The translations under genes were made by a program, and so were the position numbers. The notes below the pieces were generated by a model. That model saw nothing but the letters and a program-made list of their open reading frames with translations. It made no database searches and had not been told where the DNA came from. From NCBI GenBank assembly GCA_050725495.1, contig JBOHHM010000131.1, positions 1 through 6,657 on the forward strand: a stretch of DNA of 6,657 bases, written 5' to 3'. Shown here piece after piece: positions 5,364 through 6,657 of the stretch (position 1 is its first letter; every line of letters starts with the position of its first letter). Source of the DNA: JBOHHM01 sp050725495 (GTDB taxonomy: Bacteria > Pseudomonadota > Gammaproteobacteria > Burkholderiales > Burkholderiaceae_C).

Positions 5364-6657
5364 ATGCAGCCGTTACGATCCATCGACCCCGTCATCACCT
5401 TCCGCAACAGCCAGAGCGAGGTCGTGCGTGGCACGCTGACCAATCTCCAGCGCCGCTCGCTGGTGATGGAGATCTACAACCCCTATTCGATCGTGCAGGT
5501 CAGCGAGGTGCTGAGCGAGCTCACGGTGCGTTCGGGCGACCAAAGCATCTACAAGGGCAAGGCGGTTGTCGTCAGCCTGCTCAACACCGGATTGATGGCG
5601 GTGGTCTCGGTGACCCTGATCGATGAATGGTCCGAATTCAATGCGATCCGGGGCGACCTGTCGCGTGTCGGCCTGGAGTCGCAACGATTCGTCGAGGAGT
5701 GGGAGGCACGGTTTCGCGTCGGCCGCAACTACCAGGTCACGATCAGCGAGTTCAGGGCGTTTTTGTCCGACACCTCGCGCTGGGCGGACCAGGCGGACAT
5801 GTCGGATGTGTTGCCGCGCGAGGAGGGGGGGCGAATCCGGCAAGACGTGTTCTACGAGCTCGCGGCGCCCATCATGCAAAAGGGTGAAAGGTATTTCATC
5901 TGGCTGGAAGAGGAGGGCAAGCGGGTCCCGGTCGAGGATTCGGTGGTCCACCGCAATTTCGCGCAGACCGCGCTGCATCCTTTGCTGCTGCGAGCCCCGT
6001 TTGTCTACCGGACGTTTGCCAAACCGCTGGGCTACGCGGGCGACTACGAGATCGTCAACCAGATCCTGGCCGACCCGCGCCAGGGCCACAGCACCTATTT
6101 CCAGATCATCAATGCCTTCTTCCTGAAGGCGGCCGTGGCCCAGGCTCACCGCAACCGCATCGACATCCTGGTGGACTACCTGAACAAGGCGGCCGCGCTG
6201 TCGCAACAGGAGCAGCGCGAGGTCAGGATTCTCAACGTGGGCTGCGGGCCGGCCATCGAAATCCAGCGCTTCATCGAACAGTACCCCGAGCCGCAAAGGC
6301 TGTCGTTCACGCTGATCGACTTCAGCGAGCCCACCCTGGAGTACACGCGCTCGTGCATCGACCAGGTCTGCCAGCGCGCGGGCAAGAAAGCCCGGGTCGA
6401 GTTTGTCAACGAGTCGGTGCACCAGCTGCTCAAGCGGGCTTCGAAACCCGAAGACGCGCTCGCGCAAGGCAGCTTTGATTTTGTGTACTGCGCCGGCTTG
6501 TTCGATTACCTGTCGGACAAGGTGTGCTCTCGCCTGCTGCAGTATTTCGTGGCCCGCACCAACCCGGGAGGTGCCGTCATGGTCACGAATGTGCATTCGA
6601 GCAATCCGCAGAAGAACGTCATGGAGCATTTGCTCGAATGGCATCTGATCTACCGCA
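5364..6657 (+). CDS. PilZ-like N-terminus fused to class I SAM methyltransferase, 3' truncated by window edge
   Basis: The frame is open from ATG 5364 to the window end (431 residues, no stop). An in-frame TGA at 5349-5351 leaves ATG 5364 as the first ATG; no Shine-Dalgarno is visible. Residues about 10-88 are rich in beta-strand patterns (GTLTNLQRRSLVMEIYNP, then VSVTLIDEW) and resemble a PilZ barrel. They lack clear RxxxR and D/NxSxxG c-di-GMP motifs, so binding is doubtful. A helical linker (about 90-215) leads to KPLGYAGDYEIVNQIL (220-235) and AVAQAHRNRI (257-266). The Rossmann methyltransferase part begins at ILNVGCGPAIE (289-299, motif I), with LIDFSEP (317-323; D319 is the likely SAM-ribose acid) and FDFVYCAGLFDYLSD (371-385). 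From memory, the GYAGDY element and this methyltransferase type occur in proteins annotated as 3-hydroxypalmitic acid methyl ester synthases (PhcB-like). A fatty-acid methyl ester signal is one hypothesis; the substrate is unknown. No transmembrane segment or signal peptide is seen. Confidence 0.85.
   Translation, partial: MQPLRSIDPVITFRNSQSEVVRGTLTNLQRRSLVMEIYNPYSIVQVSEVLSELTVRSGDQSIYKGKAVVVSLLNTGLMAVVSVTLIDEWSEFNAIRGDLSRVGLESQRFVEEWEARFRVGRNYQVTISEFRAFLSDTSRWADQADMSDVLPREEGGRIRQDVFYELAAPIMQKGERYFIWLEEEGKRVPVEDSVVHRNFAQTALHPLLLRAPFVYRTFAKPLGYAGDYEIVNQILADPRQGHSTYFQIINAFFLKAAVAQAHRNRIDILVDYLNKAAALSQQEQREVRILNVGCGPAIEIQRFIEQYPEPQRLSFTLIDFSEPTLEYTRSCIDQVCQRAGKKARVEFVNESVHQLLKRASKPEDALAQGSFDFVYCAGLFDYLSDKVCSRLLQYFVARTNPGGAVMVTNVHSSNPQKNVMEHLLEWHLIYR

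Noticed and set aside
5373..6644. A 423-codon closed ORF on the minus strand under the right-hand methyltransferase gene.
   Set aside because: It is antisense to a frame with clear methyltransferase motifs (NVGCGP, GYAGDY) and itself shows no recognisable domain; its composition is typical of a GC-rich shadow. The real gene is the plus-strand frame that runs off the window edge.

Overview
The window is GC-rich, with tightly packed genes that use G/C at third codon positions. It looks like a chromosomal segment of a betaproteobacterium, most likely Burkholderiales and probably Comamonadaceae. That placement is an inference. It rests on the sigma-54 and RlmL-type protein sequences, and on a degenerate repeat beginning GCTATCAAAAA that I recall as common in Comamonadaceae genomes. 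No rRNA, tRNA, CRISPR array, transposase or phage gene is visible.

Layout. (1) Bases 2-1354, + strand: the C-terminal 450 codons of rpoN (sigma-54), cut by the left edge. (2) Bases 1355-1431: a short spacer with a tandem CTCAACG heptamer whose complement lies just after the rpoN stop, so the two can form a long hairpin. (3) Bases 1432-2688, +: a THUMP-domain 23S rRNA guanine-N2 methyltransferase, equivalent to the RlmL half of E. coli RlmKL. (4) Bases 2678-3136, +: a PIN-domain putative ribonuclease overlapping the previous gene by 11 bases, with no visible antitoxin. (5) Bases 3213-4004, +: a UPF0149/YecA-family protein ending in a SEC-C metal-binding motif. (6) Bases 4050-4958, - strand, convergent with the previous gene: an alpha/beta hydrolase carrying the full catalytic and halide-binding residue set of fluoroacetate dehalogenases. 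(7) Bases 4959-5363: an intergenic region of about 405 bases holding divergent 5' regions, short repeats and a candidate promoter. (8) Bases 5364 to the right edge, +: an open, unfinished reading frame for a two-part protein, a PilZ-like beta-rich N-terminus joined to a class I SAM methyltransferase related, from memory, to the 3-hydroxypalmitate methyl ester (3-OH PAME) synthase type.

How the genes relate. rpoN, rlmL, the PIN gene and the yecA-like gene all run the same way. Only rlmL and the PIN gene are clearly coupled by overlap. These are mostly housekeeping or RNA-related functions. The dehalogenase is a stand-alone catabolic or detoxification gene with its own strong ribosome binding site. 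The truncated methyltransferase on the right is divergent from it and probably begins another unit. It is the least familiar gene here and the one most worth following beyond the window. Two copies of a degenerate repeat of about 58 bases lie in opposite orientation inside rlmL and at the 3' end of the PIN gene, where they supply part of the coding sequence.
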